Assembly: GCA_964610205.1 (NCBI GenBank)
Contig: CAZSVI010000071.1
Coordinates: forward strand, 1-19,886
DNA: 19,886 nt
DNA from: CAZSVI01 sp964610205
GTDB lineage: Bacteria > Bacillota > Clostridia > DSM-8532
Direction of reading: 5' to 3'
Shown here: positions 1-8,663 of the stretch, piece after piece
Numbering within the stretch: position 1 is the first letter of the stretch
How the letters are laid out: the number at the start of each line of letters is the position of its first letter
Notes under the pieces: model-generated
The model's input: only the letters and a program-made list of their open reading frames with translations
What the model was told of the DNA's origin: nothing
The model's database searches: none
Made by a program: the position numbers and the translations under genes

Positions 1-101
1 TTAACGCTTTTTTTGCAGGAGAATGCTCGGAAAAATGGACGGAAAGATGCGTGTGTGACTTTTCGAGCGGACTCCTAGGGACCACGAAGCTGAAAGGTGC
101 A

Positions 102-136
102 TTAAAAAAGGACTGTGGCAAGCAGTCCTTTTTTAA
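102..136. terminator. Bidirectional intrinsic terminator
   Basis: A perfect 14-bp inverted repeat (102-115 and 123-136) encloses a 7-base loop. Its arms are a run of A, GGACTG, then CAGTCC and a run of T, so both strands have a GC core followed by a U tract. It overlaps the last codons and stop of the minus-strand HEAT gene. It would also stop plus-strand transcription entering from the left edge, where an open frame ends at about position 78. That frame is too short to name. Confidence 0.8.
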
Positions 137-483
137 GCGATATCTTCTTTTTCTTCTGATTTTTCCTTTATTGCTGTCAATGCATCCTTTGCTGCCGATA
201 TCAGTTTTTCATCCTCTTCTTTTTCCAACATGAACCGGATAAACTCTTTTGATTTTCCGGTGTCAATTTTCCCAAGTGTTTCTAAAGTTGCCAGCCTAAC
301 ATCAGGTGCAGGATCCCTGAGGAAATTAACCAATTTGTTAATGATACCAGGATCTTCCCCGAATGCCAAAGCCCTTATGGCATGGGCACGGGTTTCTGTA
401 TTGTCGTTGTTAAGTACACCAAGGAGTTTTTTGGTTTTTTTCTTTTCTCCCCATTTGTTAATTTTCTCTAAAGAAATTCCCAT
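133..483 (-). CDS. Small HEAT-repeat protein
   Basis: This 116-residue acidic/lysine-rich soluble protein has no signal peptide or membrane segment. Residues about 15-105 form two to three HEAT-like helical pairs, seen in segments such as TRAHAIRALAFGED and PDVRLATLETLGKI, where the Asp-Val-Arg turn is typical of HEAT/PBS-lyase-type repeats. Such repeats are protein-binding scaffolds, so no enzymatic role is proposed and the partner is unknown. The ATG start is supported by a strong ribosome binding site (complement of 489-496, AAGGAGGG) and a sigma-A promoter upstream. The stop codon lies inside the terminator stem. The gene stands alone and is divergent from the M16 protease gene. Confidence 0.8.
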   Translation of the reverse strand: MGISLEKINKWGEKKKTKKLLGVLNNDNTETRAHAIRALAFGEDPGIINKLVNFLRDPAPDVRLATLETLGKIDTGKSKEFIRFMLEKEEDEKLISAAKDALTAIKEKSEEKEDIA

Positions 484-515
484 ATGAACCCTCCTTAATT
501 TAACAATGTAATACT

Positions 516-544
516 ATTATACACAATAATCCGTACACTTTCAA
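516..544 (-). promoter_or_regulatory. Sigma-A promoter of the HEAT-repeat gene
   Basis: Read on the minus strand, TTGAAA (539-544) and TATAAT (516-521) are separated by exactly 17 bases. This is a near-consensus housekeeping promoter, and its -10 lies about 33 bases upstream of the start codon. Confidence 0.75.
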
Positions 545-893
545 ATTGCCTGCAAAGTAAAGTTGATGCAATTTATAACTTTTTGGTCACAATTGGCCAT
601 TGTTATTTTTGAGTTGAAATATTTGAAATCTGATAATAATGTGAAAAAAAACATACTTAAGTGCTGAAAGAAACCTTTTTATTAAAAATTTTTTACAGCA
701 TAGAAAATTGTGGTGGACCAAGCTTTTTGTCGTAAAATTGAAGGGGAATGGCTAATTTTTTCACATAACCAAGAAATTTTTTAATCTTCGAAAGCCGCAT
801 CCTTTTACGAGTTGCAAGTATCGCCATATGGTTGAATTAAGCTTGAAAGAAAGCGGTTGTTCAGGATTGGATGGATGAGATTTGCCTTAAATA

Positions 894-922
894 TTGCACT
901 ATTTCCGGTTATAAGATATAAT
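894..922 (+). promoter_or_regulatory. Sigma-A promoter of the M16 protease gene
   Basis: TTGCAC (894-899) and a perfect TATAAT (917-922) are separated by 17 bases. Transcription would start near 930, leaving a leader of about 40 bases that carries the AGGAG ribosome binding site just before the ATG at 973. Confidence 0.75.
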
Positions 923-972
923 TAGCACATAAATTAGTTACAGAATTAGACAAATATAGACAAGGAGACAAA

Positions 973-2232
973 ATGTATCAGGAGCATATATTGGAAAACA
1001 ATTTAACAGTTGTCTATGAGAAAATACCTTTTGTACGGTCGGTTTCATTCGGGCTGTGGATTGGAGCAGGTTCCCGGTATGAAACTCAGGGCTTAAACGG
1101 GATATCCCATTTTATTGAACACATGATGTTCAAGGGAACCAAATCAAGAACGGCAAGGGAAATTGCCATGGCAATTGATAATGTGGGAGGCCAGATTAAC
1201 GCATTTACCGGTAAAGAGTGCACATGTTTTTATACAAAGACTCTTGATGAGGATTTAGAAATTGCTGTAAGCGTTATTGCCGACATGCTTTTTAATTCAA
1301 GGTTCGATAATGCCCATATTGAAACAGAGAAGAAGGTAATTGCCGAAGAGATCGGAATGTACGAGGATTATCCGGAGGAAATGGTACACGATATGCTGAC
1401 TGAGGAGGTATGGAGCGGTAATTCTCTGGGGTATCCGATTCTGGGAAGCTATCAGACCATAGCTGGAATTACAAGAGAGCAAATCATGAATTATATCAAT
1501 TCCTTTTATGTTCCCGAAAATAGTGTTATATCAGTTGCGGGCAATATTGATGAAGAAAAACTGATTGATATGATAAGACGATATTTTGGCGGCTGGGAAT
1601 CTCATGATTATTGCAGTGTGCATGCGTACAAACCCTGGTTTAACCGGAGTATTAGGGTGAAAAGAAAAGAAACCGAACAGGTGCATATGTGTATTGGTTT
1701 CCGTGGTGTCAAACATGGTGAGGAAAGCATGTATTCCCTTCTGACACTGAACAATATACTGGGCGGTGGGATGAGTTCACGTCTTTTCCAGAGGGTACGT
1801 GAAGAATTGGGGTTGGCGTACTCTATTTATTCCTATCCCACTTCATACCGGGATGTTGGAATGTTTACCATTTATGCAGCATCAAGCCCGCAGCAGTATG
1901 GAGAAGTGATCCGCCATATTCAGAGTGAAATTGAAACAATATCCCGCGAATCACTTTCTGAAGCTGATGTTGAAAAGGCAAAAAATCAACTTAAAGGGAG
2001 TTTTATTCTGGGCCTGGACAGTACCAACAGCAGGATGAACAGTTTGGGTAAGTCTCAGTTAATGACAGGCAGAATACGTACACCCGACGAAGTTTTGGAG
2101 AGCATAAAAAAAGTAACTCTGGACAGTATAACAGAGATTATTCAATATGTATTCAAGCCTGAACAAATGGGAATATCGGCAATAGGTGATATTGAATTAG
2201 ATCCCGGGTTACTGGACAGTATAAAATTCTGA
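973..2232 (+). CDS. M16 family zinc metallopeptidase
   Basis: This 419-residue protein belongs to the pitrilysin/processing-peptidase family (M16B). The inverted zinc motif HFIEH is at residues 46-50, with Glu49 as the catalytic base. The third ligand is expected about 76 residues later, and a Glu (about 126) sits there in VIAEEIGMYED. The N-terminal half (about 1-160) is the active peptidase domain. The C-terminal half (about 165-390) is the inactive partner domain, with the usual GGGMSSRLFQRVREELGLAY segment. The length is normal for bacterial M16B proteins, and without a signal peptide it should be cytoplasmic. AGGAG lies about 5 bases before the ATG, and a sigma-A promoter lies upstream. 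Bacillus relatives are called ymxG or mlpA, but orthology is not established here. The substrate is unknown. Confidence 0.92.
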   Translation: MYQEHILENNLTVVYEKIPFVRSVSFGLWIGAGSRYETQGLNGISHFIEHMMFKGTKSRTAREIAMAIDNVGGQINAFTGKECTCFYTKTLDEDLEIAVSVIADMLFNSRFDNAHIETEKKVIAEEIGMYEDYPEEMVHDMLTEEVWSGNSLGYPILGSYQTIAGITREQIMNYINSFYVPENSVISVAGNIDEEKLIDMIRRYFGGWESHDYCSVHAYKPWFNRSIRVKRKETEQVHMCIGFRGVKHGEESMYSLLTLNNILGGGMSSRLFQRVREELGLAYSIYSYPTSYRDVGMFTIYAASSPQQYGEVIRHIQSEIETISRESLSEADVEKAKNQLKGSFILGLDSTNSRMNSLGKSQLMTGRIRTPDEVLESIKKVTLDSITEIIQYVFKPEQMGISAIGDIELDPGLLDSIKF

Positions 2233-2247
2233 TTAAAAATTAAAAGT

Positions 2248-2288
2248 CGGGCTGAACCGTTTCTTTTTTATCAAACGGCAGAAACCCG
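2248..2288. terminator. Convergent terminator between the M16 and AraC genes
   Basis: Nested complementary arms form a hairpin with small bulges: CGGG, CTG and CCGTTT pair with AAACGG, CAG and CCCG around a T-rich loop. On the minus strand it is followed by a T-rich stretch, so it suits termination of the AraC transcript. On the plus strand the U tract is weaker, and termination of the protease transcript is less certain. Confidence 0.5.
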
Positions 2289-2378
2289 GGCATTTGTTTA
2301 TTGCACCATATTATTGATATATTTTGCTGATTTCCAAAAGGATAGTCTGGCAACTATCGCTACAGTATAAGCTGATGT

Positions 2379-3275
2379 CTAGATGTTTTTCCTATAGTCT
2401 TTGGGGGATATCCCATTATGCCTCTTGAATCTTGAAGACAGATGAAATTCGTTTGCAAAGCCGGCTCTTTCCGCTATTTCACGGAGAGGCAGATTAAAGC
2501 TATGCAGCAGTTTTCCGGCTTCATGGATTTTCAACTCCATGACGTATTCATGCGTGCTCATTCCGGTATTGTTCCTTATCACCCTGTTCAGCTGTTTTTC
2601 ACTCAGGTAGAACTGTCTTGAAAGCTCCCTGCATGAAATATTCCTGGTAAGGTTATCGTTAATATACTCTTCAATCAGCTTCATCCTGTGCCTGTCGATG
2701 TTTCTTGTGGGAACAGCATAACTTTTTGGCTGAGGGGGAGTGAGGTTTCTTGCAGAGAATGCTATTATCTGGGATATGTAATTTTTTATCTGCACGAAAT
2801 ATCCTGTTTTTCTGTTAAAGGCTTCGTTAAAAATGTTTTCAAAGAGCTTTTCCATATTGTATTCGTCCGTTACTACCTTGAAAGACTCATTCGATATTAT
2901 GTCCAAAATCACACTGCCCTCAGAACCGGAAAAGCCTCTGCCTTCAACCGGGAAAATACCGCATTTCAACGCGTATTCCAGCATTGGGTCGTCTTTGTCG
3001 GCAACCTGTCTGTGCAGGACGCTGGGAGCGCAGACGTAAAAGCTCCTGCTTTGAAGTTCAAAGGTGACTCCTTCGATTTCAACAATTCCACGGCCTTTTT
3101 TTATATAGTGAAACTCATAATTTGAATGCATGTGACTGTCAAATCCGAATCCTTTTTCAAACGTTTCAATTTTTATAAAATCCACTATAATTTCCAGCTC
3201 GCCGGTATTAATCCCTATATCAATATCCTTGAGTATTTGCTCGGTTTTTTCATTAATGGAATCCTGCCTGTCCAT
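2379..3275 (-). CDS. AraC-family transcriptional regulator with cupin sensor domain
   Basis: This is a 298-residue cytoplasmic DNA-binding protein. Residues about 30-125 look like the AraC-type cupin ligand-binding domain (segment HMHSNYEFHYIKKGRG, with His residues typical of the sugar-binding barrel). Residues about 195-298 carry the two helix-turn-helix motifs, including ISCRELSRQFYLSEKQLNR and LREIAERAGFANEFHLSSRF, and end in the signature GISPKDYR. The ATG is preceded by GGGAG at a good distance. The gene is divergent from the beta-mannosidase gene across a spacer of about 150 bases, the usual arrangement for a local activator, so control of that gene by a mannose-containing sugar is inferred. 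No operator could be defined. Confidence 0.92.
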   Translation of the reverse strand: MDRQDSINEKTEQILKDIDIGINTGELEIIVDFIKIETFEKGFGFDSHMHSNYEFHYIKKGRGIVEIEGVTFELQSRSFYVCAPSVLHRQVADKDDPMLEYALKCGIFPVEGRGFSGSEGSVILDIISNESFKVVTDEYNMEKLFENIFNEAFNRKTGYFVQIKNYISQIIAFSARNLTPPQPKSYAVPTRNIDRHRMKLIEEYINDNLTRNISCRELSRQFYLSEKQLNRVIRNNTGMSTHEYVMELKIHEAGKLLHSFNLPLREIAERAGFANEFHLSSRFKRHNGISPKDYRKNI

Positions 3276-3424
3276 GAGTTCTCCCTTTTATTAAAATGTC
3301 CGTTACATGTATGTATTTGTCCTTAACGGGTATTCACACATAAACTCTTACTATTGTACATTTATAATAATAGCATAGCATGTGCGGAATTTAAACAATA
3401 ATTGTGAAATGGGGTCAAACATAT

Positions 3425-5920
3425 ATGAATATTATCAACTTAAGCGGCGAGTGGAAATTAAGTGGCGGAGGGTTTTTAGGGCTCAAGGCGCAAGTACCGG
3501 GATGTGTGCACACGGATTTGCTTGGTTCCGGCAGCATACCCGACCCGTATTACAGGGATAATGAAATGCAGCTTATGTGGATTGGGGAAACAGACTGGAA
3601 GTATTCCAGGAGCTTTGAAATAAGCGAAGGCATGCTTGGGAATGAGCATGTCATTTTAAGGTGCGAGGGTCTTGACACTCTTGCAAATATAAAAATCAAC
3701 GGTAATTTTGCCGCAAAAACGGATAACATGTTCAGGACGTGGGAGTTTGATATAAAGCACTTATTAAAAGCAGGACAGAATGAGATATCCATACTTTTCG
3801 AATCAACACTGCCGTATGCGCGTGAAAAAAACAGCGAGCGTCGGATGTGGCAGTCAGGAGAAGGCTGTTTTGCCGTGGAAGGTGGCAACCGCGTGAGAAA
3901 GATGCAGTGCAATTACGGTTGGGATTGGGGACCTAAGTGTGTTACGTGCGGCATATGGAGGAGTATAAAAATTTTGGGATATACCACTGTCAGGATAACT
4001 GATGTGTATGTAAAGCAGAATCACCAGGAGAGTGCGGTGGAGCTTGAGTTTTATCTTAACCTTGATAAAGATCCGGTCAGGGAGCTGTCAGGCAGGATAT
4101 CTTTAAAGGGTGAAGACAGGGAAGCTGCCGGAGTTAAATTTGATATAACCTGCAAAAGCGGCCTTGTAAAAATCAAGATGGAAAATCCCGTGCTCTGGTG
4201 GCCCAACAATATGGGTGGGCAGCACATGTATGACGTGAAAGTGGAATTGACTGACGGCGGTACAACTGAACACAAAGAGGTCATTGACTCCCGTGAATTC
4301 AAAATCGGATTGAGAACGCTTGAGCTTGACAGGCATCCTGATGAGTGGGGAGAGTCGTTCGGGTTCAAGGTAAACGGCATTCCATTTTTCGCAAAGGGCG
4401 CCAACTGGATCCCGGCGGATACTTTCGTAACAAGAGCAGCTCCTCAATTCTACGAACAACTTATACGTGATGCAGCAAAGGCCAATATGAACTTTTTAAG
4501 GGTATGGGGGGGAGGAATATACGAGCGGGATATATTCTACGAATTGTGTGATAAATACGGAATATGCGTGTGGCAGGATTTCATGTTCGCCTGCGCGGCA
4601 TATCCCGCATATGATAATGAATTTAAGGAAAACGTAAGGCAGGAGGCTGTCGATAACGTAAAAAGGCTCAGAAATCACCCTTGTATGGCGCTCTGGTGCG
4701 GGAATAACGAAATTGAACAGTTAAGAAAACACTGCATAAACGATGACGGCAGTAATGGCGCAATGTCCTGGGATGAATACAGGCAGCTGTTTGATGTGCT
4801 TATTCCCGATGTTATTAGAGAGTATTGCCCGCATGTGGCCTACTGGCCGTCAAGTCCCCACACTCCTGGGGAGAACAGGCTGGATATTGATGACCCTGCG
4901 GCCGGGGATGCTCATTTATGGAAGGTGTGGCACGGCAGGGAGCCTTTTGAGTGGTACAGGACGTGCGAGCACAGGTTTAACAGCGAGTTCGGATTCCAGT
5001 CATTCCCGGAGCCCGCCGTAGTGGAGGATTATACGCTGCCCGATGACAGGAATATATTAAGCTATATAATGGAGCACCATCAGAGAAGCCCGATAGGTAA
5101 CGACGCTATTATTCAGTACATGCTCTCCTGGTACAGGCTTCCGACATCGTTTGACATGCTGCTCTGGCTTTCCCAGGTGCTCCAGGGAATGGCAATGAAA
5201 TACGCGGTTGAACACTGGAGAAGAAGCATGCCGAGGGGAATGGGCACGCTTTATTGGCAGATAAACGACTGCTGGCCTGTAGCAAGCTGGTCATCAATTG
5301 ATCACAAAGGGAACTGGAAGGCGCTTCATTACATGGCAAGGGACTTTTATGCGCCTGTCCTGGTTTCAGCTGTTGAAGATATTGAAAAAGGGACTGTAGA
5401 AGTGCATATAACAAATGATAGGATGGAACCGGTATATGGGGAACTGGAATGGAAGCTGTTTGATGTTTACGGCAGCATACTTAAAAGGGACTGCTTTGAA
5501 GCAGAGGCAGGTCCGAATGCAAACACACTGATAAAAACTGTTGATGTGAGCAAATCACTGGATGAAACAGGCAGAAGGAACTTAATCATGTATGTTTGTT
5601 TTAAAACAGTAGATAAAGCAGTATCGGACAATATGGTGTTCTTCTCAAAGCCCAAGCATATTGAGCTGAAAGATCCCGGGATAAAAAGCAGTTTGGAAGC
5701 AATTGGACGCGGGAAATATCAAATAAGCATTGAATGCGAGCAACCGGCGCTGTGGGTCTGGCCTGTAGTGGAAGGTATGCGGGCTAAGTACTCAGATCGG
5801 TTTTTCCATATGATTCCCAACTGTGTAAAAACCATTATTATTGAAGCCGCAGATGAGGCGGAGCCTGCTCAGGCTGAGAGGAGCCTTAAAATATACAGCC
5901 TATATGATACATACAGGTAG
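3425..5920 (+). CDS. Beta-mannosidase, glycoside hydrolase family 2
   Basis: This 831-residue retaining exo-glycosidase should remove terminal beta-mannose from manno-oligosaccharides. The N-terminal sugar-binding jelly roll (about 1-170) opens with the beta-mannosidase signature VPGCVHTDLL and DPYYRDNE. An Ig-like domain and the catalytic TIM barrel (about 285-640) follow. The acid/base is Glu429 in WCGNNEIE and the nucleophile is Glu521 in FNSEFGFQSFPE. Their 92-residue spacing fits GH2 beta-mannosidases, and the conserved YWQINDCWPV lies downstream. There is no signal peptide, so it acts in the cytoplasm on imported sugars. The frame is open from a GTG at 3404, but only the ATG at 3425 has a purine-rich GGGG upstream; either start is possible. 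No clear terminator follows. Confidence 0.93.
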   Translation: MNIINLSGEWKLSGGGFLGLKAQVPGCVHTDLLGSGSIPDPYYRDNEMQLMWIGETDWKYSRSFEISEGMLGNEHVILRCEGLDTLANIKINGNFAAKTDNMFRTWEFDIKHLLKAGQNEISILFESTLPYAREKNSERRMWQSGEGCFAVEGGNRVRKMQCNYGWDWGPKCVTCGIWRSIKILGYTTVRITDVYVKQNHQESAVELEFYLNLDKDPVRELSGRISLKGEDREAAGVKFDITCKSGLVKIKMENPVLWWPNNMGGQHMYDVKVELTDGGTTEHKEVIDSREFKIGLRTLELDRHPDEWGESFGFKVNGIPFFAKGANWIPADTFVTRAAPQFYEQLIRDAAKANMNFLRVWGGGIYERDIFYELCDKYGICVWQDFMFACAAYPAYDNEFKENVRQEAVDNVKRLRNHPCMALWCGNNEIEQLRKHCINDDGSNGAMSWDEYRQLFDVLIPDVIREYCPHVAYWPSSPHTPGENRLDIDDPAAGDAHLWKVWHGREPFEWYRTCEHRFNSEFGFQSFPEPAVVEDYTLPDDRNILSYIMEHHQRSPIGNDAIIQYMLSWYRLPTSFDMLLWLSQVLQGMAMKYAVEHWRRSMPRGMGTLYWQINDCWPVASWSSIDHKGNWKALHYMARDFYAPVLVSAVEDIEKGTVEVHITNDRMEPVYGELEWKLFDVYGSILKRDCFEAEAGPNANTLIKTVDVSKSLDETGRRNLIMYVCFKTVDKAVSDNMVFFSKPKHIELKDPGIKSSLEAIGRGKYQISIECEQPALWVWPVVEGMRAKYSDRFFHMIPNCVKTIIIEAADEAEPAQAERSLKIYSLYDTYR

Positions 5921-5944
5921 GGAACAGCGTCCTTGCCTGTATGT
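5909..5944. repeat. Inverted repeat at the end of the beta-mannosidase gene
   Basis: A perfect 9-bp inverted repeat, ACATACAGG (5909-5917) and CCTGTATGT (5936-5944), overlaps the last codons. It can form a hairpin in the mRNA, but no T run follows, so it is not a typical intrinsic terminator. Confidence 0.45.
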
Positions 5945-5969
5945 TCCGGCAGCAATGCCAGGTGGGGCA

Positions 5970-6140
5970 TTAAGGCGGAAGACATCCCCACCCGGCGGTT
6001 AACTTTTCCGGGGGCAATCCCTCTGGGAAATTGAATTTTACGCCTTTTTTATGTATGCCGTTTATATTGACCAGCCTCCCGTTGTAAAACTCGGGTTCAA
6101 GGCTTGCTGAAGGGCCAAGCCACGCCAGGTGTCTGGATTC
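5970..6140 (-). pseudogene. Start-less coding remnant
   Basis: Read on the minus strand, 56 codons stay open between a stop at 6141-6143 and a stop at 5970-5972. The translation looks like genuine protein (for example SASLEPEFYNGRLVNINGI, then KKGVKFNFPEGLPPEKLTAG), with GC content resembling the beta-mannosidase side. There is no ATG, GTG or usable TTG start and no ribosome binding site. This is best read as the C-terminal end of a gene whose 5' part is gone, cut where the AT-rich DNA begins. The parent family was not recognised. A chance open frame cannot be excluded. Confidence 0.4.
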
Positions 6141-6141
6141 T

Positions 6142-6176
6142 TAAAATTTCGTAGTTCAATTATTATTGAAATTTTA
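6142..6176. repeat. AT-rich inverted repeat downstream of the sensor-regulator gene
   Basis: TAAAATTTC (6142-6150) and GAAATTTTA (6168-6176) form a perfect 9-bp inverted repeat, just beyond the stop of the minus-strand regulator and next to the stop that bounds the remnant. It is a weak AT-only stem without a proper T tail. It may be a poor terminator or simply a boundary feature. Confidence 0.35.
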
Positions 6177-6198
6177 TGGATGATGGGGCAAGCCCTCC

Positions 6199-8589
6199 TC
6201 ATTCCTTTAATGACTTTAAGGTAATATCCCTATATCTTCCTGGTGTTATTCCCTCAATTTTTTTAAAACTTCTAATAAACGAATTTACATTAATATACCC
6301 CACTTCAAAACATATGGAGTTTATTGGTTTATTTGTGGTTCTAATCATTTCCTTGGCTTTCTCTACCCTTACTTTCCCTAAAAAATCAGAAAAACTTACC
6401 TTCATATATTCTTTAAAAAAGTGAGATAAATAGTTTGACGTCATTCCCATTTCACCGGCTATCGTTTCGAGATAAATATCCTTAGTATAATTATCATTGA
6501 CATAATTTACTATAAAATTAACTATTTTATCTTTTCTCCAATTACCCTGTTCTTTTAATTGCTGCTCCACAACAATAAATATTTCATTCACAAACCGCTT
6601 ATACTCTTCAATAGTATAAAAACTTCCCATCCGTTCATATATATCTTTCTCATTTAATGCGTAATTGCATGATTTATATCCCTTAATACCTATTATATAA
6701 AAAAGACAATCTGTAAGCATATACATTATTTTTTCCAACTCATTATATGTAAGTCCTTCTTCAACACATTTATCAAGCATTTTTTGGGAAAGATTTCTGC
6801 TTTCCTTATAATTTCCGGATAAGAAACTGTTACTTATTGTTTTTATATTAGCATCAAAAATTTCAAACAATGTCTTGTTTCTTCCCGCAAGTTCATCATT
6901 AAATACAGTTATCTCGCTTTTTTTTGATATTGTTCTGAGCTCCGTGGCTTTCATAGCACGACTGAAAGAATCCTGGATTTCATCCATATCATAACATTGT
7001 GATCCGACACCTATTGTTAGTCTCACCTGATACTCATCCTGATTAAAAAAATCTGCGACTGCGTTGCAGGTATCCATTATAATGCCGCTATCATTTTCAT
7101 TAAAATTAACTATATACGCAGTATTATGAATATCTATTTCAACCCGATAATAATCAATGTTTTTTGTAAACATGGCGGATATGATGTGAAATATATTATT
7201 TTTTATTTTTAAAAATTCAAGCTGTCCTTTACCTTTGTTTTCTTTGTTGTAATCTAAACCATTTAAGACCGCAAATTTAATAATAATAACTTTGAATGTG
7301 TTTTTCGTGAATTCGATATCATATTTTTTTAATTCTTCTCTGATTTCCGATTTTGACAATATATTGCCATTTAGTATTCTATAAAATAAATTTTCCTTGA
7401 GGAAAGGCATTCCTTCGCTAAAAGAGTTTTTAAGGCTTTCATTCGCAGAAACAATTTTATCAACCTGATTAGAAATGAAATTAAACTCATTATACTTCTT
7501 TTTAATAAATTTTTCTTCTTTTTCTATATTAAGCTTGTGCAGATATTCTACAAGAGATGCAATAGGCTTATATTGCTTTTTGCCAAGCCAGAAAGCTGTA
7601 AAAATTCCAATTATCAAAAAAACAATTACTACATATAGGGTTACTGACTGTATATACCTTGACTGTTTTGATATTTCTTTAAATGGTACTGCCGCTATAT
7701 AAACCCATTCCACAAAATGCGCTGTGTTATATGTAATAGAAAATGCTTCATTTTCATCATAATATTTAAAATTGTTTTTTTCAATATCCAGATGCTGCTT
7801 CATTTGTTCTATTAATTTTTGTTCGTTAAGTATGTTTGATTCCCCATGTCTTGTGATTACATCTCCAGCTTTAGTAGATACAATGTAGTTAACACCACCT
7901 TGATTCCCATATTCTACCATAGTATTTTTAAAACAATTTTCATCAATAAAAATAACTATTGCTGCATTAGGTGTAGAATAAAACGGAAGAGATGTCTTTA
8001 TAGCTATCATTTTATTTTGCTTTCTCATTTCCCATAATAAACCTGTAACCTCTTGTGTACTAATGATATCAAAATCTCCTCCAAACGAAAGGTATTCCTT
8101 CCAGTATTCTGCGTTATAATCTCCAAATTTGTTAGCCTTATTAAAATAGAATTCAAAATCATATGATCCCTCTCTTGAGAGGATAAAATCAGTTCCCATA
8201 TAATATATAAACACTTCACTGAATTCCAGATTAGAATTGTCCAGTTTAGCCAGTTTTCCCATTACATTTTTATATTCATGCACATAGTTTGCTTTTAAGC
8301 CTCCTGTATTCAAGGTTAATTTTAAATCATTATCAATAGAAAACTTTGCTATACTAAGTTTTATTTTATACAATTCTTCATCTGTTCGGCTAATCATATT
8401 ATTCATAACAGTATTGTTAAACTCTTTGATTTCATCCTCTATTATATGGATTGAGTTATAATAAATAATTGCGCTGGAAACCATAACAGGTATAATAATT
8501 AATACAAAGAATATGCAGAAAAACTTTAAAAGCTGTTTTTTTTGCAGAATATTAATATTGAGAAAAGTACATAATTTTTCTTTTAGCAT
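6199..8589 (-). CDS. Membrane-anchored sensor with AraC-type DNA-binding domain
   Basis: The protein is 796 residues. A hydrophobic segment at about 20-43 and a second at about 317-339 flank an extracellular region of about 270 residues, the layout of Cache-type sensors. The cytoplasmic part has a poorly conserved middle region (about 350-680) and a C-terminal AraC double helix-turn-helix (about 685-796, with ETIAGEMGMTSNYLSHFF and the closing GITPGRYRD). Such one-component regulators commonly accompany LplABC-type sugar importers in Clostridia and Paenibacillus, and are thought to read an external sugar signal directly. The start follows an AGGTG site. It is the last gene of the minus-strand block, 74 bases after the ceramidase-fold gene. 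Autoregulation or control of the upstream genes is inferred. It is very AT-rich. Confidence 0.9.
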   Translation of the reverse strand: MLKEKLCTFLNINILQKKQLLKFFCIFFVLIIIPVMVSSAIIYYNSIHIIEDEIKEFNNTVMNNMISRTDEELYKIKLSIAKFSIDNDLKLTLNTGGLKANYVHEYKNVMGKLAKLDNSNLEFSEVFIYYMGTDFILSREGSYDFEFYFNKANKFGDYNAEYWKEYLSFGGDFDIISTQEVTGLLWEMRKQNKMIAIKTSLPFYSTPNAAIVIFIDENCFKNTMVEYGNQGGVNYIVSTKAGDVITRHGESNILNEQKLIEQMKQHLDIEKNNFKYYDENEAFSITYNTAHFVEWVYIAAVPFKEISKQSRYIQSVTLYVVIVFLIIGIFTAFWLGKKQYKPIASLVEYLHKLNIEKEEKFIKKKYNEFNFISNQVDKIVSANESLKNSFSEGMPFLKENLFYRILNGNILSKSEIREELKKYDIEFTKNTFKVIIIKFAVLNGLDYNKENKGKGQLEFLKIKNNIFHIISAMFTKNIDYYRVEIDIHNTAYIVNFNENDSGIIMDTCNAVADFFNQDEYQVRLTIGVGSQCYDMDEIQDSFSRAMKATELRTISKKSEITVFNDELAGRNKTLFEIFDANIKTISNSFLSGNYKESRNLSQKMLDKCVEEGLTYNELEKIMYMLTDCLFYIIGIKGYKSCNYALNEKDIYERMGSFYTIEEYKRFVNEIFIVVEQQLKEQGNWRKDKIVNFIVNYVNDNYTKDIYLETIAGEMGMTSNYLSHFFKEYMKVSFSDFLGKVRVEKAKEMIRTTNKPINSICFEVGYINVNSFIRSFKKIEGITPGRYRDITLKSLKE

Positions 8590-8663
8590 ATTCCAACACC
8601 TGCCATATTATGGTTTTATTCTACATTAATACATCGCGTTTTTCAATAACTTTATTATCATTA

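Larger units (their letters stand above)
484..972. other. Divergent intergenic region
   Basis: This AT-rich spacer of 489 bases separates the HEAT gene from the M16 protease gene. It carries one clear sigma-A promoter at each end (516-544 minus, 894-922 plus). I see no open frame with a ribosome binding site between them, and no recognisable riboswitch or RNA gene. The middle (about 590-850) remains unexplained. Confidence 0.6.

Noticed and set aside
1..100. Possible riboswitch or structured RNA upstream of the terminator at 102-136
   Set aside because: Parts such as GGGACCACGAAGCTG look structured, but I could not match any known riboswitch consensus and the 5' part is outside the window.
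51..233. 60-codon plus-strand open frame at the left edge
   Set aside because: It crosses the terminator hairpin and then runs antisense to the HEAT gene. It has no ribosome binding site, and its hydrophobic end comes from antisense Lys/Glu codons.
7475..8219. Several short open frames on both strands inside the sensor-regulator gene
   Set aside because: All are shadows of the 796-codon gene in AT-rich DNA and lack ribosome binding sites or recognisable products.
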